A program made the position numbers and the translations under genes. A stretch of DNA of 64,000 nt. It comes from Kurthia senegalensis. GTDB taxonomy: Bacteria > Bacillota > Bacilli > Bacillales_A > Planococcaceae. Positions 27,466 to 36,324 of this stretch are shown piece by piece; within the stretch, counting starts at the first letter, position 1, and every line of letters begins with the position of its first letter. The stretch is from NCBI RefSeq assembly GCF_000285595.1, contig NZ_HE611066.1, positions 197,658-261,657 on the forward strand, given 5' to 3'. Under the pieces are notes generated by a model. It did not search any database. It was not told the origin of the DNA and saw nothing but the letters and a program-made list of their open reading frames with translations.

Positions 27466-28584
27466 TTATTGTTGAACGAGTTGTTTACTTAGCATGTTTA
27501 TAGCATTTTGTGTTTCTTTGATTTGAGCTAAGTTTCCAGTTTCTTTTCGTATGTCTAGTGCACGATAGAAATAGTTTTCAGCTTGATTGAGATTGCCACA
27601 TTCTAAATAACATTTACCAAATTGTTGATATACTTTATCTTTATAATGTTGTGTACTTAGATCAAGTGCTTCTGCAAAATAGTTAAGTGCATTGTTATAG
27701 TTTCTCATATTTTTATACAGTTCACCGAGTTCAACATATGTTTCAATGATTGCTTCTTGTTCATTGATTGATTGTGCATAGTGTAAACATTTCGTTAACA
27801 TATCTTTTGCCAGTGGGAAGTAAGAAGCATCTTCTAAACCGTATATACGATACAATTTTGATAAAAATAATCCATATTGGAATTTAATTTTTTAGAGGAT
27901 TTCGTGTATAAATTTTTTGAAATGATAATATGCATTTTTGCTTGTTTTGGGTCAATGAATTTCTCACGTAAATAATCAAATTCATCAAAATACGTATTCT
28001 CTGCACATTCATTTTCAATATGTTCATGAAGTAAGTCAGCGGGGGATTGGTTATAACTAATAATTTTCCACTGATCATTTTTTAATTTAATATGGCTAAT
28101 GCTGCCATTATTTAGTTTTTGGTTTTTAATCGTTCCTTGAGATAAAATATCTAAAATATGATTAATTAATTCTCCGTGACTAACAATAACCATTTTCTTT
28201 TCTTTATATGTAGAAAAGCTTTCGATTAGTTGAATACAACGGGCTTGGATAGTTGATTTCTTTTCCATTTGAGGATAGTTGCCATCCGGGTAGCGTGTAC
28301 TATATTGTTCAAAAGTCATACCTTCTGCTTCTCCGAAACTTCTTTCAATTAAAAGAGGATCTACGGTGACAGGGAGTTGCAATGAAGCAGCAATCGTATC
28401 GGCTGTTGTTTTCGCTCGTTGTAGGGGACTTGAAATAACACGGTCAATTTTTCTTTTTTAAATAAATGGCTAGCATTTTCGCCTGTGCTAATCCTTTATC
28501 GTTTAAAGGAACGTCTTGATGACCTTGTAAGCGTTTATGTTTATTCCAATCTGTTTCGCCGTGTCTAATAAAATATAGATCCAA
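27466..28584 (-). CDS. Histidine phosphatase with C-terminal TPR domain, broken by two homopolymer indels
   Basis: The start is a TTG at 28584, with AGGAGG upstream. The first part is a phosphoglycerate-mutase-like phosphatase: FIRHGETDWN with RHG, RSFGEAEG, and VSHGELINHIL with the second catalytic His. The part from ~residue 250 is tetratricopeptide repeats (ELGELYKNMRNYNNALNYF; NLNQAENYFYRALDIRKETG). The frame changes at a T6 run (28454-28459, one base too many) and at another (27888-27893, one too few). Corrected, it is one 372-aa protein. Catalytic residues survive, so error is likelier than decay. The substrate is unknown and the fusion is uncommon. Confidence 0.65.
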
Positions 28585-28867
28585 CGCAATTCCTCCTAAA
28601 AATGGTGTACTTATTGTAAATTTTCCTTTAATAAGAAAAATCTATTATATTTTTTCATTTTACCACAAAAAAATAATACGATATGGATTTTAAATATAAT
28701 TGAGAAAGAAGTATGACAAATGATAATAAAAGGACGGAATATCGTATAATACGAGCGCTTTATGTCATTTTTTTAATAATCCAAGCAAAAAAACATCTAA
28801 AAATTAAATAAAGTATGATATTTTAGGATGAGTAGTTTGAATATTTATAATATGAAAAGGGGATTTT
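28585..28867. other. Divergent promoter region, nothing else seen
   Basis: About 280 bp of AT-rich DNA between divergent genes, with no repeat or RNA motif recognised. Confidence 0.4.
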
Positions 28868-29287
28868 TTGAAGAAAGTAGCACTGATTCTTTTGATTGTT
28901 GTGATTGCAGCTGTCGTCACAATTCGTTTCACCGCGCACGCAGAGAAAGTGACAGTGGCGGAAAGTTCTCATTCTCATTCAGACACTTTAGAGGATGATC
29001 AAACACCATCACTCGACTTTTATTCATTAGATGGATGGATTGTCGGTAAACCGAAGAAAGAAGTACGTCCGTTTTACATTGAAAAGGATATGCAGTTTGA
29101 AGTGGAAGGGTTAAGCCTATTCAATAAAGCTGTCGTAACGGTGAAAGATGCGAAGGGTGAAATCGTTTTTGAAGAGAGAGTGAAAAACAATAAAACGTAT
29201 ACGCTTGGCAAAGAAGAAAGTTACGGGACGATTGAATTGACGATATCTCAAGGGAAATATGATATGGACTTTTACATACTATACTAG
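28868..29287 (+). CDS. Membrane-anchored or secreted hypothetical protein
   Basis: 139 aa from a TTG with AAAAGGGGA at good spacing. Residues 1-22 are a lysine-led hydrophobic signal/anchor. A polar linker with a HSHSD stretch follows, then an ~80-residue beta-rich domain (VEGLSLFNKAVVTVKDAKGEIVFEERV ... GTIELTISQGKYDMDFYIL). Such small extracytoplasmic domains often bind ligands or partners. No family is recognised; a terminator follows directly. Confidence 0.65.
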   Translation: MKKVALILLIVVIAAVVTIRFTAHAEKVTVAESSHSHSDTLEDDQTPSLDFYSLDGWIVGKPKKEVRPFYIEKDMQFEVEGLSLFNKAVVTVKDAKGEIVFEERVKNNKTYTLGKEESYGTIELTISQGKYDMDFYILY

Positions 29288-29294
29288 TAGAAAT

Positions 29295-29328
29295 GTAAAA
29301 AGCTCAAATTATTTGAGCTTTTTTTATT
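29295..29328. terminator. Terminator between convergent genes
   Basis: AAAAAGCTCAAATTATTTGAGCTTTTTTT forms an A/T-flanked stem usable by both genes. Confidence 0.75.
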
Positions 29329-29621
29329 TACAATCGAGCTTTTATTTGATTGTACAGCTCCATGATTTCATAGGCATTTCCGACGATGCAAGAGGGATTT
29401 TGTTTAATGGCGACGACGTTTGCGTGTTTGAAATCATACGGTCGTGGAAAGCCTTCTACACATAAAAATACGTAGTCTGTATCGACAATCATCCCCGTAA
29501 TTGAGGATAGGCTAATGAGCGTCAACGCGGATTGAGAAGAGGGGTGTTCTTGCTTTTTCTCAATCGTTAGGAACGCATCGTTACACGTGACGAGTGTTCC
29601 GTTAGAAAGTTGTATGTGCAA
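29328..29621 (-). CDS. Small hypothetical protein
   Basis: About 97 aa. AGGAGGT is better placed for the TTG at 29621 than for the GTG at 29630, so I prefer the former. It is a soluble, mixed alpha/beta protein: HIQLSNGTLVTCNDAFLTI start, then VDTDYVFLCVEGFPRPYDF mid-chain. Family not recognised. It is monocistronic between two terminators. Confidence 0.6.
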   Translation of the reverse strand: MHIQLSNGTLVTCNDAFLTIEKKQEHPSSQSALTLISLSSITGMIVDTDYVFLCVEGFPRPYDFKHANVVAIKQNPSCIVGNAYEIMELYNQIKARL

Positions 29622-29699
29622 AACGTTCACCTCCTAAAAAGATGTGTTACTTACTAAGTAGACGAAAGAGGGAAAGCTAAAACCTATGCGGGAATAAAA

Positions 29700-29735
29700 A
29701 AACGAACATAATCGGATGATTACGTTCGTTTTCTT
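29700..29735 (-). terminator. Terminator of the SDR-MarR operon
   Basis: AACGAACATAATC/GATTACGTTCGTT stem with a T run on the minus strand. Confidence 0.75.
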
Positions 29736-30170
29736 TTATTTTTTGAAAGATTGAATTTGATTCAGCAGTTTTTTTTGAATTTCAATATACTGCATTAATT
29801 CATCTTCTGTCAAAACGGAGTACATCGTTTCGTAATACTCTTGTCCGATTACTTCTGCTTCATCTAAAATGGCATTGCCTTCATCTGTAATGATGATGAC
29901 GTTTTTTCGGCGATCATGTAAATCCATTTTTTGCTCAATATAATGAGCAGCGAATAGTTTTTTCATAATAGCGGACATGCTACTTTTCGAATAACCGAGT
30001 GCTTTGGCAAGCTCGGACGCTTGGCATGAACCGAGTTTACGGATTTCACTTAATACGACAATAAGTGAAATGCCGACTTTTTTATTGAATCGCTCCGTAA
30101 AGCGAATGATACTGCCGTTGTGAACTTGTTCAACCATATTGACGAGTTCATGGAATTTAGGTTTGTCCAT
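29736..30170 (-). CDS. MarR-family transcriptional regulator
   Basis: 144 aa from the ATG at 30170 with AAAAGGAGATCGCG upstream. The winged helix is clear: ASELAKALGYSKSSMSAIMKKLFAAHYIEQ, then the wing MDLHDRRKNVIIITDEG with the family's D-R-R. It is second gene behind an SDR on the same strand, only 16 nt apart. It probably represses that operon through the palindrome at 30980-30999, a standard autoregulatory layout. The ligand is unknown. Confidence 0.88.
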   Translation of the reverse strand: MDKPKFHELVNMVEQVHNGSIIRFTERFNKKVGISLIVVLSEIRKLGSCQASELAKALGYSKSSMSAIMKKLFAAHYIEQKMDLHDRRKNVIIITDEGNAILDEAEVIGQEYYETMYSVLTEDELMQYIEIQKKLLNQIQSFKK

Positions 30171-30186
30171 CGCGATCTCCTTTTGA

Positions 30187-30939
30187 CTAGCGCAATTGAA
30201 TCGAACCACCATCTACCATAATCGTTTGACCCGTAATGTAACGTGCGTCATCAGAAGCTAAGAATACCGCTACACGACCGATATCTTCTTCTGGTTCGCC
30301 CCAGCGACCTAGAGGAATCGTTTTTAATGTTGCTTCATACATTTCAGGGAAAGCTTCTGCCCATTTTTCTACACCAGGGCTTTTAGCGATCGGGCTAATA
30401 AGGTTAATGTTAATATTATATTTACCCCATTCATTTGCTGCTACGCGAGAAATGGCACGAATGGCTTCTTTTGCTGCCGCGTATGCTGTTTGTGTCGGTT
30501 GCCCATTTAAGCCAGCACCAGAAGCGAAGTTGATGACAGAGCCTTCTGATTGTTTTAAGTAAGGCAATGCCGCTTTCATTAAGTAAAATGTTGGGTAGAA
30601 ACCAGTACCGAATGATAGGTCGAAATCTTCTTGTGTGATTTCTTCAAATGGTTTTTGTTTCGATGCATGTGCATTATTTACGAGCACATCTAATTTACCG
30701 TATTTTTCGACTACTTTTTCAACGATTGAAGGTAAGTTTGGTACGTCTAGTAAGTTACCGATGAAAAATGATGATTTTGGTGAGTATTGTTGAACTTTTT
30801 CTTCAACGATTTTACCAGCTTCTTCATTCACATCAACTAATGCTAAAATCGCACCTTCTTTTGCCATCGCAAGAGCCATACCAGTCGCAATACCACCGGC
30901 ACCCCCTGTAATTAAAATAACTTTGTCTTGTAAACGCAT
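30187..30939 (-). CDS. Short-chain dehydrogenase/reductase
   Basis: 250 aa classical SDR. Cofactor loop TGGAGGIATG is at residues 11-20, and catalytic Ser140, Tyr153 and Lys157 (YAAAK) are present. NNAH (88-91) stands where most members have NNAG. The C-terminal YITGQTIMVDGGSIQ block is normal. It is the first gene of a two-gene operon with a MarR regulator. Substrate is unknown; a link to detoxification of MarR-sensed compounds is inference. Confidence 0.87.
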   Translation of the reverse strand: MRLQDKVILITGGAGGIATGMALAMAKEGAILALVDVNEEAGKIVEEKVQQYSPKSSFFIGNLLDVPNLPSIVEKVVEKYGKLDVLVNNAHASKQKPFEEITQEDFDLSFGTGFYPTFYLMKAALPYLKQSEGSVINFASGAGLNGQPTQTAYAAAKEAIRAISRVAANEWGKYNININLISPIAKSPGVEKWAEAFPEMYEATLKTIPLGRWGEPEEDIGRVAVFLASDDARYITGQTIMVDGGSIQLR

Positions 30940-30967
30940 ATAAATCTCTCCTCTCTTTTCAACGAGT

Positions 30968-30999
30968 AGTATACCACAAATAGTTCGCTTACGAACTAT
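30968..30999 (-). promoter_or_regulatory. Operon promoter with palindromic MarR-type operator
   Basis: ATAGTTCGCTTACGAACTAT (30980-30999) is an 8+8 perfect inverted repeat. It covers the -35 region of a promoter whose -10 is TATACT (30968-30973, minus strand). This suits repression by the MarR protein of the same operon. Confidence 0.75.
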
Positions 31000-31221
31000 A
31001 TAGAATATTGCATTAATAAAGATTTGGATTTATAAAGCAAAGAGCGCTTTATTTTAAAAGATTGTTGAAAAAGCATCAGACGAAAAAAGATGTTTTCCAC
31101 TGCTTATTATACGCTTAAGGACGTGTCGGTCAAAATGAAATGCGACGATGAAAAAATTTTATAAAAATGTGCTTATTTTTAAAGTAAATCGGGTAAAGAA
31201 CATGTACTAGGGGGGTTACGT

Positions 31222-31503
31222 ATGCACACGCAATTAATGGAGAATGAACGTGGGTTTACTTTACGTGACGCTGTAGAAGGTTCGATTGGTAAAATAATTT
31301 GGCGATTACAAGACCAGCGAATGATTATTTACGGCACACTTGTCGATCATTCGTCACAAGGACATCATAATGGAGAAATCTTATTGGATGCTGCCGCAGA
31401 ATATGCGAGAGCGCATCATTATAAAATTAAAGCAATTTGTCCATACGTTGAAAATAAATTTCAAACTTCTACAGCTTATGAAGATGTACAAATCACAGAT
31501 TAA
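31222..31503 (+). CDS. YjdJ-type small GNAT (COG2388) N-acetyltransferase
   Basis: 93 aa. GGGGGG precedes the ATG. It is the short GNAT-like family with an ERGFTLRDAVEGSIGKIIWRL start and a HHNGEILLDAAAEYARAHHYKIKAICPYVENKF core, which is about the whole domain. These stand-alone domains bind acetyl-CoA but their targets are unknown. A bidirectional terminator separates it from tag. Confidence 0.8.
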   Translation: MHTQLMENERGFTLRDAVEGSIGKIIWRLQDQRMIIYGTLVDHSSQGHHNGEILLDAAAEYARAHHYKIKAICPYVENKFQTSTAYEDVQITD

Positions 31504-31540
31504 AAATGCCATCGTATGTATTAAACGATGGCATTTTTGT
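31502..31540. terminator. Bidirectional terminator
   Basis: AAAAATGCCATCGT/ACGATGGCATTTTT stem between convergent genes. Confidence 0.8.
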
Positions 31541-32033
31541 ATGGAAAAAGAAAACAAGTTTCTTCGTGGCGAGGGCGTATATAGCCACAAGCCATTAAAA
31601 AGCTTTCGGCTGAGATGGGTCCGATAAATTTAAATTGTTTGCTAAGTGCTTGAATGCGTTCAGATTCAGGCAGTGTTTCTAAATAATGGAGGAAGCTACC
31701 GTGTTCAGCTTGTATACGAACAATTTGTGACGCATTATAAACGGTTGCTGCGATTTTTAAGCGATGACGAATGATTGCGGGATTGTTACGGAGCGTCTCT
31801 TGCTTTTCAGCGGTAAACTGTGAAACGGCTTCGATATTAAACTGAGCGAATGCTTCTCGAAATCCTTCTCGTTTACGGTAAATCGTCTCCCATTTTAACC
31901 CGGATTGGAACGCTTCGAATGTGAGTGCTTCAAATAGAGCTTCGTCGGTTTGTTTCGCATGTCCCCAAATATGGTCATGATAATGTTGCAATGCTTCATC
32001 GTGCATACACCATTGACATCGTTGAATTGTCAT
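31521..32033 (-). CDS. tag: DNA-3-methyladenine glycosylase I
   Basis: 170 aa from the ATG at 32033, which follows GAGGTGATTTT. The Tag family removes 3-methyladenine from DNA in base-excision repair. Visible marks are the N-terminal RCQWC zinc cysteine, YHDxIWGHAKQTDEALFEAL (with the usual WG), LKWETIYRKREGFREAF and the C-terminal HEETC, which supplies the other zinc ligands. The tail overlaps the terminator by a few bases. It is monocistronic. Confidence 0.92.
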   Translation of the reverse strand: MTIQRCQWCMHDEALQHYHDHIWGHAKQTDEALFEALTFEAFQSGLKWETIYRKREGFREAFAQFNIEAVSQFTAEKQETLRNNPAIIRHRLKIAATVYNASQIVRIQAEHGSFLHYLETLPESERIQALSKQFKFIGPISAESFLMACGYIRPRHEETCFLFPYKNAIV

Positions 32034-32099
32034 AAAATCACCTCTTGATGAAAAGTATATCATAAATGGGGAACATTTGTTCTTTTTTTGTTCGTAAAA

Positions 32100-32138
32100 A
32101 AATACCTCGCACTGAAAAAGAGCGGGGCATTTTTTTGT
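32100..32138 (-). terminator. Terminator of the hypothetical gene at 32138
   Basis: AATACCTCGC...GCGGGGCATT stem with a T run on the minus strand. Confidence 0.6.
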
Positions 32139-32506
32139 TAAGATAAAAAGTTATCCATATGCAATCTGAATGAGTGAAGACCGACAATTTTAGCGGTGTT
32201 GCACGTAACTTCGATTTGGTAATTGTCTTTACCGAACAGTTCAGGTCCGATTAATGTGACGTTGTTTGATAGTTGGTTCACTTGCTGAAGTGCAGCGAAA
32301 ATCGCTTTTTCTTTTTCAGTTTCTTTCGTCTCACCAGAGGCGAAAATTTCGAAAAGCGTTGGTTCCTTCCAATAAGGTTGCATCTTTTCAATTTCAAGTG
32401 GACCAATTTGTGTCGTGATCCGTTGTAGCACTTTTTTCGCCTGTGCCGTCGTCGAAGCAGTAATTAAAAATTGCCATTGATTCTTTTCGAATGTCATCGT
32501 GTACAT
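32138..32506 (-). CDS. Hypothetical soluble protein
   Basis: 122 aa; AGGAGTCC lies just before the first ATG, and a second ATG three codons on is equally possible. Mixed alpha/beta sequence (FLITASTTAQAKKVLQRIT; VTLIGPELFGKDNYQIEVTCN), without membrane segments or recognised motifs. It is monocistronic with its own terminator, upstream of the divergent metallophosphoesterase gene. Function not inferred. Confidence 0.65.
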   Translation of the reverse strand: MYTMTFEKNQWQFLITASTTAQAKKVLQRITTQIGPLEIEKMQPYWKEPTLFEIFASGETKETEKEKAIFAALQQVNQLSNNVTLIGPELFGKDNYQIEVTCNTAKIVGLHSFRLHMDNFLS

Positions 32507-32754
32507 GGACTCCTACTATTTTTTTAGTTTCAGTATACGCCTTTCAAAAATATTTCATAGGGGTAGATTACAATTGTTGAAAGATTATACGATACAACTA
32601 TAAAAGGTGTATATAATAGGAAGAAGTGTAGGCGGCATGTGGCGTCTGATGAAATTTTTGCATACATTTTATATAAAAGTACTATAGGAAATTAGTTGAA
32701 AATGAGTCAAATTTTTATGAAAGAGGGAATACAGAAAAAAAGGAGTGGGTTTGA

Positions 32755-33894
32755 ATGAATAGTATTTGGACGATCGTCATGATGATTGTTTTTATAGCGA
32801 TTTTCTTACTATTACACGTATACATAGCAAAACGATTTACGACAGGGCTTGTCGCACTTTTCCCACGTTTGAAAGGGAAGCGACGAATCTTTTATAGCTT
32901 ATTTTTACTCGGTGCGGTCTCGATTATCGTGTCGTTCTTTAGCGTACCGTACTTTTTGAAAGTCATCGGAGCGTATGCGATGGGGATTTTCGTTTACTTT
33001 TTATTATTTTTCGTCGTGGCAGACGTACTCGTTGCGCTTGCGAAACTCGTGCGCCTCGTGCCGAAACGTGTTCCAAATGGTGTGACGATTGGTGTTTGGG
33101 GAGCAGTCGTCGTTTTGACGTGTAGCTTCGTCTTATACGGTTCGATTCATGCGATGAATATTCAAGAAAAAGCGTATACGATTATTACGAAAGAGGGCGT
33201 GAAATCACCAGACATGAAAATAGTCATGGTGAGCGATGTACATCTCGGTGCAGTACAATCTGAGCGACGCCTTACGGAGATGGTGGAGCGTATGAATGCG
33301 CAAAATCCAGATGTTGTCTGCATCGTTGGCGACTTATTCAATGATGATTTTGATTCGATTCGCGACGTTGCAGCGGCTAAAAAAGCATTCCAACAAATTG
33401 ATGCGACGTACGGTGTTTATGCGGTACTTGGCAATCATGACGGGGGCGATACGTTTGATGAGATGCTTGCCTTTATGGAAGAGAGTCAAATTCACGTATT
33501 GAAAGATGAGGTGACGGTCATTGATGGACGTCTCGCATTAGCCGGTAGACTAGACCCGTCTCCGATTGGTGGCTTTGGTAAATTGGAACGTCACTCGATT
33601 CAATCGAAATTAGATGCTTTAGATGATACGTTGCCTGTCGTCGTGATGGACCATACACCGAATCATTTACAAGAATACGGGGAAGATGTTGATTTAATCG
33701 TATCGGGGCATACGCATAAAGGACAAATTTTCCCGGGAAATTACATTACTTCGCTCGTTTTTGACATCGACTATGGATACGGTCAATTGAAAAAAGATGG
33801 ACCACAAGTCGTCGTTTCGTCTGGTATTGGGACGTGGGGAATGCCGATGCGTGTCGGAAGTGATTCAGAAATTGTGACGATTGAACTTGATTAA
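32755..33894 (+). CDS. Membrane-anchored metallophosphoesterase (YkuE-like)
   Basis: 379 aa. Four membrane spans occupy residues ~1-130. The rest is a calcineurin-type phosphoesterase on the outer face or facing the cytoplasm. All five metal motifs are present in order: SDVHLG, GDLFNDD, GNHDGG, DHTP and GHTHKGQ. Family members act on lipid-linked or cyclic phosphates. AAAAGGAGTGGGTTTGA precedes the ATG. Two terminator hairpins follow. Substrate unknown. Confidence 0.9.
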   Translation: MNSIWTIVMMIVFIAIFLLLHVYIAKRFTTGLVALFPRLKGKRRIFYSLFLLGAVSIIVSFFSVPYFLKVIGAYAMGIFVYFLLFFVVADVLVALAKLVRLVPKRVPNGVTIGVWGAVVVLTCSFVLYGSIHAMNIQEKAYTIITKEGVKSPDMKIVMVSDVHLGAVQSERRLTEMVERMNAQNPDVVCIVGDLFNDDFDSIRDVAAAKKAFQQIDATYGVYAVLGNHDGGDTFDEMLAFMEESQIHVLKDEVTVIDGRLALAGRLDPSPIGGFGKLERHSIQSKLDALDDTLPVVVMDHTPNHLQEYGEDVDLIVSGHTHKGQIFPGNYITSLVFDIDYGYGQLKKDGPQVVVSSGIGTWGMPMRVGSDSEIVTIELD

Positions 33895-33902
33895 TAAATA
33901 GA

Positions 33903-33941
33903 AAGGGTCGTTCTGATTGCAATATCAGGACGACCCTTTTC
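33903..33941 (+). terminator. Terminator of the metallophosphoesterase gene
   Basis: AGGGTCGTTCTGA/TCAGGACGACCCT stem, then T4. Confidence 0.75.
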
Positions 33942-33984
33942 GCGGGCACGGTTCCGCAAAAGTCGCTCCCTTAACTATCATCCA

Positions 33985-34018
33985 AAAATGACGCTGCCAA
34001 TCGACAGCGTCATTTTTA
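33985..34018. terminator. Hairpin, probable terminator of the BASS gene
   Basis: AAAATGACGCTG/CAGCGTCATTTTT, symmetric with runs on both sides. Confidence 0.7.
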
Positions 34019-34050
34019 TTTACGTTATGAGATAGTATGTCCCAGTTTTT

Positions 34051-35016
34051 TTATGAATTTTTGAACCAAACATTTGGTACGAGTCGAATGTAGAGTAACT
34101 CCCCGATCATTTCGACAATCGTTTGTGTGACGATGACTGCAGCGACGAGCAGTTGGAATGGGGCGGGGAGAGCAAAGGCTAAAGGGAGTACGACGAGCGA
34201 GTTGCGCGTCGAGCTACTAAATAGTAAGGCACGTCCGAGTGGGATTGGCAAACGAAATAGTGTAGCAATCCATTTGGATACAAAGGGCATGATGACCATA
34301 AATAACATGTAAACCGGTAGTACGTGTAGCAGTTCCATTTTGTACGCTTGAAGCGAATGAATTTGGGAAGCAATGATAATGAAAAGTGTCAAAGCCATAA
34401 AAGGAACGGGCAACCAAGCGGATAAATCGAGCCATTTTTGTGCAGTTTGTTGTCGTCGAGCGAGTAATTGGAAAAAGATTGCCGCAACGAGTGGCACGAC
34501 AATTAATAAAAGAAACGTCTTTATAAAAGGTGTCATGTCGATCAGTGACGCGGCTTCTTTTCCTAAAAAGAGCGTTAAGTAAAAGGGAAGTACGAATAAT
34601 TGCGTAACTAATAAAAGCGGTGTTGCGAGAAGCATTTGTTTCGCATCGCCTTTTCCGAGCGCTGTGAAGACGATGACGTAGTCGATGCAAGGTGCAAGGA
34701 GTACGAGACAGACACCTAATAAAAGATGGGATTCGATTGAAAAAAGATGCGTTAGGAAAAAGACGACAACCGGAACCGCAATGTAGTTGGCAATGAGTAA
34801 TGCACATAGGAAACGGCGGTTCAGCATCCCTTTTTTAACGGAAGTAAATGGGATTTGTGAAAACATGCCGTACATTAAAATACCCATAACGACGGACAGT
34901 AACTGGTCAAAGTTCATCGCTATGTGAGGGAAGATAAGACCGTAAACGACAGCTAACACAATAGAGATGCCGTAAACGATGACTTGATGATTTTCTAATT
35001 TTTCTCTCATGTTCAT
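34051..35016 (-). CDS. BASS/ACR3-like transporter (annotated arsenic-resistance type)
   Basis: 321 aa with nine to ten membrane spans. Features of the bile-acid/arsenite permease superfamily are present: LSVVMGILMYGMF in the first half, APCIDYVIVFTALGKGDAK and SSSTRNSLVVLPLAFALP in the second. The cysteine of the APC motif is kept, as in ACR3 arsenite exporters. There is no ArsR or arsenate reductase nearby; a TetR gene is divergent instead. Arsenite is therefore only one option. Confidence 0.8.
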   Translation of the reverse strand: MNMREKLENHQVIVYGISIVLAVVYGLIFPHIAMNFDQLLSVVMGILMYGMFSQIPFTSVKKGMLNRRFLCALLIANYIAVPVVVFFLTHLFSIESHLLLGVCLVLLAPCIDYVIVFTALGKGDAKQMLLATPLLLVTQLFVLPFYLTLFLGKEAASLIDMTPFIKTFLLLIVVPLVAAIFFQLLARRQQTAQKWLDLSAWLPVPFMALTLFIIIASQIHSLQAYKMELLHVLPVYMLFMVIMPFVSKWIATLFRLPIPLGRALLFSSSTRNSLVVLPLAFALPAPFQLLVAAVIVTQTIVEMIGELLYIRLVPNVWFKNS

Positions 35017-35155
35017 TTTGATACGCTCCTTTGTTTCTAAATAGTAGCATACATTAATAGAAAGCGAATGATAATTAGTGAAAGTCGTTTAATGAGTCGC
35101 TTCATGAGGTATGACAAGTATATACGTAATAAACACCGTATCAAGGAGTGGAAAT

Positions 35156-35749
35156 ATGGATCGACTTATTTTAAAAACGCGTGCGTCTTTAAAAGATGCA
35201 TTCATTCAATTAGTTAAAAATCAACCGTTCGACACGATTACTGTCCAACAAATCGCAGATACAGCGAATGTGGATCGTGCGACGTTTTATAAACATTATG
35301 CAAATACGCATCATTTGTTAGCGACGCTTGAAAAAGCAGTTATTGAAAAAGTACGACAAATGATTGAAGCACGGACACCTGTAAACGGTATCGAGCCGCT
35401 CGACAGCCAACTCACATACGACACAATCGTACGCATTTATCAGTATATGGAAGAAGAACATGCATTAATGGAAGTTTTGCTACATTCAAACGAACAAACG
35501 ACGGTTATTACGAATATGCAAAGTGTATTCGAGCAAATGCTACTGCGTTATTTTAAACAAGTACCGGCTGCCGAAGACGCTGTACCGCTAGACGTCGTTG
35601 TGGCATATTTAGCGTCGGCAAATATCGGCGTCTTGCGTCAATGGCTATTGAAAAAAACACGAGAAACACCCGAACAAATGGCATGCATGTTAATGAAAAT
35701 TTTTCGAGCAGGTCCAGTAGTAGCGATTACGGAGCCTCTTCAGCCATAA
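35156..35749 (+). CDS. TetR/AcrR-family regulator
   Basis: 197 aa from the ATG at 35156 with AAGGAG upstream; a longer frame to 35111 has no site. The TetR helix-turn-helix is textbook: DAFIQLVKNQPFDTITVQQIADTANVDRATFYKHYANTHHLL. The C-terminal ligand domain is of the TetR_C_7/DhaS-like sort. It is divergent from the BASS transporter gene 140 bp away and probably controls it. The inducer is unknown. Confidence 0.87.
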   Translation: MDRLILKTRASLKDAFIQLVKNQPFDTITVQQIADTANVDRATFYKHYANTHHLLATLEKAVIEKVRQMIEARTPVNGIEPLDSQLTYDTIVRIYQYMEEEHALMEVLLHSNEQTTVITNMQSVFEQMLLRYFKQVPAAEDAVPLDVVVAYLASANIGVLRQWLLKKTRETPEQMACMLMKIFRAGPVVAITEPLQP

Positions 35750-35772
35750 ACTATTTTCTCTTACGTTACGTG

Positions 35773-35824
35773 TTGACAGCGTAAGGGGAGATGTTTATAA
35801 TCTAAATAGTAATGATTACTATTT
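35773..35824 (+). promoter_or_regulatory. Sigma-A promoter with Zur box, upstream of rpmG
   Basis: TTGACA (35773-35778) and TATAAT (35796-35801) are 17 nt apart. Directly downstream, AAATAGTAATGATTACTATTT (35804-35824) is a perfect palindrome of the Zur type (GTAATNATTAC core). Zinc-bound Zur would block this promoter. Confidence 0.88.
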
Positions 35825-35845
35825 ATAAAAAAGAGAGGTGATACG

Positions 35846-35995
35846 ATGCGTGTGAATATTACGTTAGCTTGTGTGGAAACAGGCGATCGAAATTATATAA
35901 CGACGAAAAATAAACGCCAACATCCAGAGCGTTTAGAACTTCGAAAATATTGTAAGAAATTGAACTGGGTGACGGTGCATAGAGAAACGAAGTAA
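35846..35995 (+). CDS. rpmG: Ribosomal protein L33, zinc-independent paralogue
   Basis: 49 aa; AGAGAGGTG precedes the ATG. The L33 signature [13 protein letters not shown] and the LHRETK-type end (VTVHRETK) are clear. The two CxxC pairs of the zinc-binding form are reduced to single cysteines (ACVET and YCKKL), so this is the C-minus variant. It sits behind a Zur box next to a zinc-free S14. When zinc is short these replace the zinc-holding forms and release zinc. Confidence 0.93.
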   Translation: MRVNITLACVETGDRNYITTKNKRQHPERLELRKYCKKLNWVTVHRETK

Positions 35996-36014
35996 AAAAA
36001 TTTTACGTATTTTT

Positions 36015-36035
36015 AAAGCGTAATGATTACGCTTT
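36015..36035 (+). promoter_or_regulatory. Second Zur box, upstream of rpsN
   Basis: AAAGCGTAATGATTACGCTTT is a perfect 21-bp palindrome with the same GTAATGATTAC core as the first box, lying 19 bp before the rpsN start. Confidence 0.88.
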
Positions 36036-36054
36036 GTAGAAGGTGAGGTGCTAT

Positions 36055-36324
36055 ATGGCTAAAAAATCAAAAGTTGTTCGTAATGAGCAGCGAGCGCAAA
36101 TCGTCGAAAACTATGCGGCATTACGTGCGCAATACAAGGAAGAACATGCGTATGAAGCATTACAGAAATTGCCTCGAAATGCATCACCGACTCGTTTGAC
36201 GAGAAGATGTGCGGTGACGGGGAGACCGAGAGGCACGATGCGAAAGTTTGGACTTTCGCGTATCGAGTTTCGACGATTGGCACATGCCGGACAAATTCCC
36301 GGTGTAAAAAAAGCAAGCTGGTAG
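36055..36324 (+). CDS. rpsN: Ribosomal protein S14, long zinc-independent form
   Basis: 89 aa from the ATG at 36055 (AGGTGAGGTG upstream). This is the long S14 class without the CxxC-x(n)-CxxC zinc module of the 61-aa form: [20 protein letters not shown] start, [22 protein letters not shown] core, IPGVKKASW end. It replaces the zinc form when zinc is scarce. It has its own Zur box and follows the C-minus rpmG, so the pair forms a small zinc-starvation regulon. Confidence 0.95.
   Translation: MAKKSKVVRNEQRAQIVENYAALRAQYKEEHAYEALQKLPRNASPTRLTRRCAVTGRPRGTMRKFGLSRIEFRRLAHAGQIPGVKKASW

Noticed and set aside
34051-35016. Arsenic-resistance operon
   Set aside because: There is no arsR, arsC or arsA nearby, and a TetR-type gene is divergent instead. 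The transporter fold alone does not prove arsenite export.
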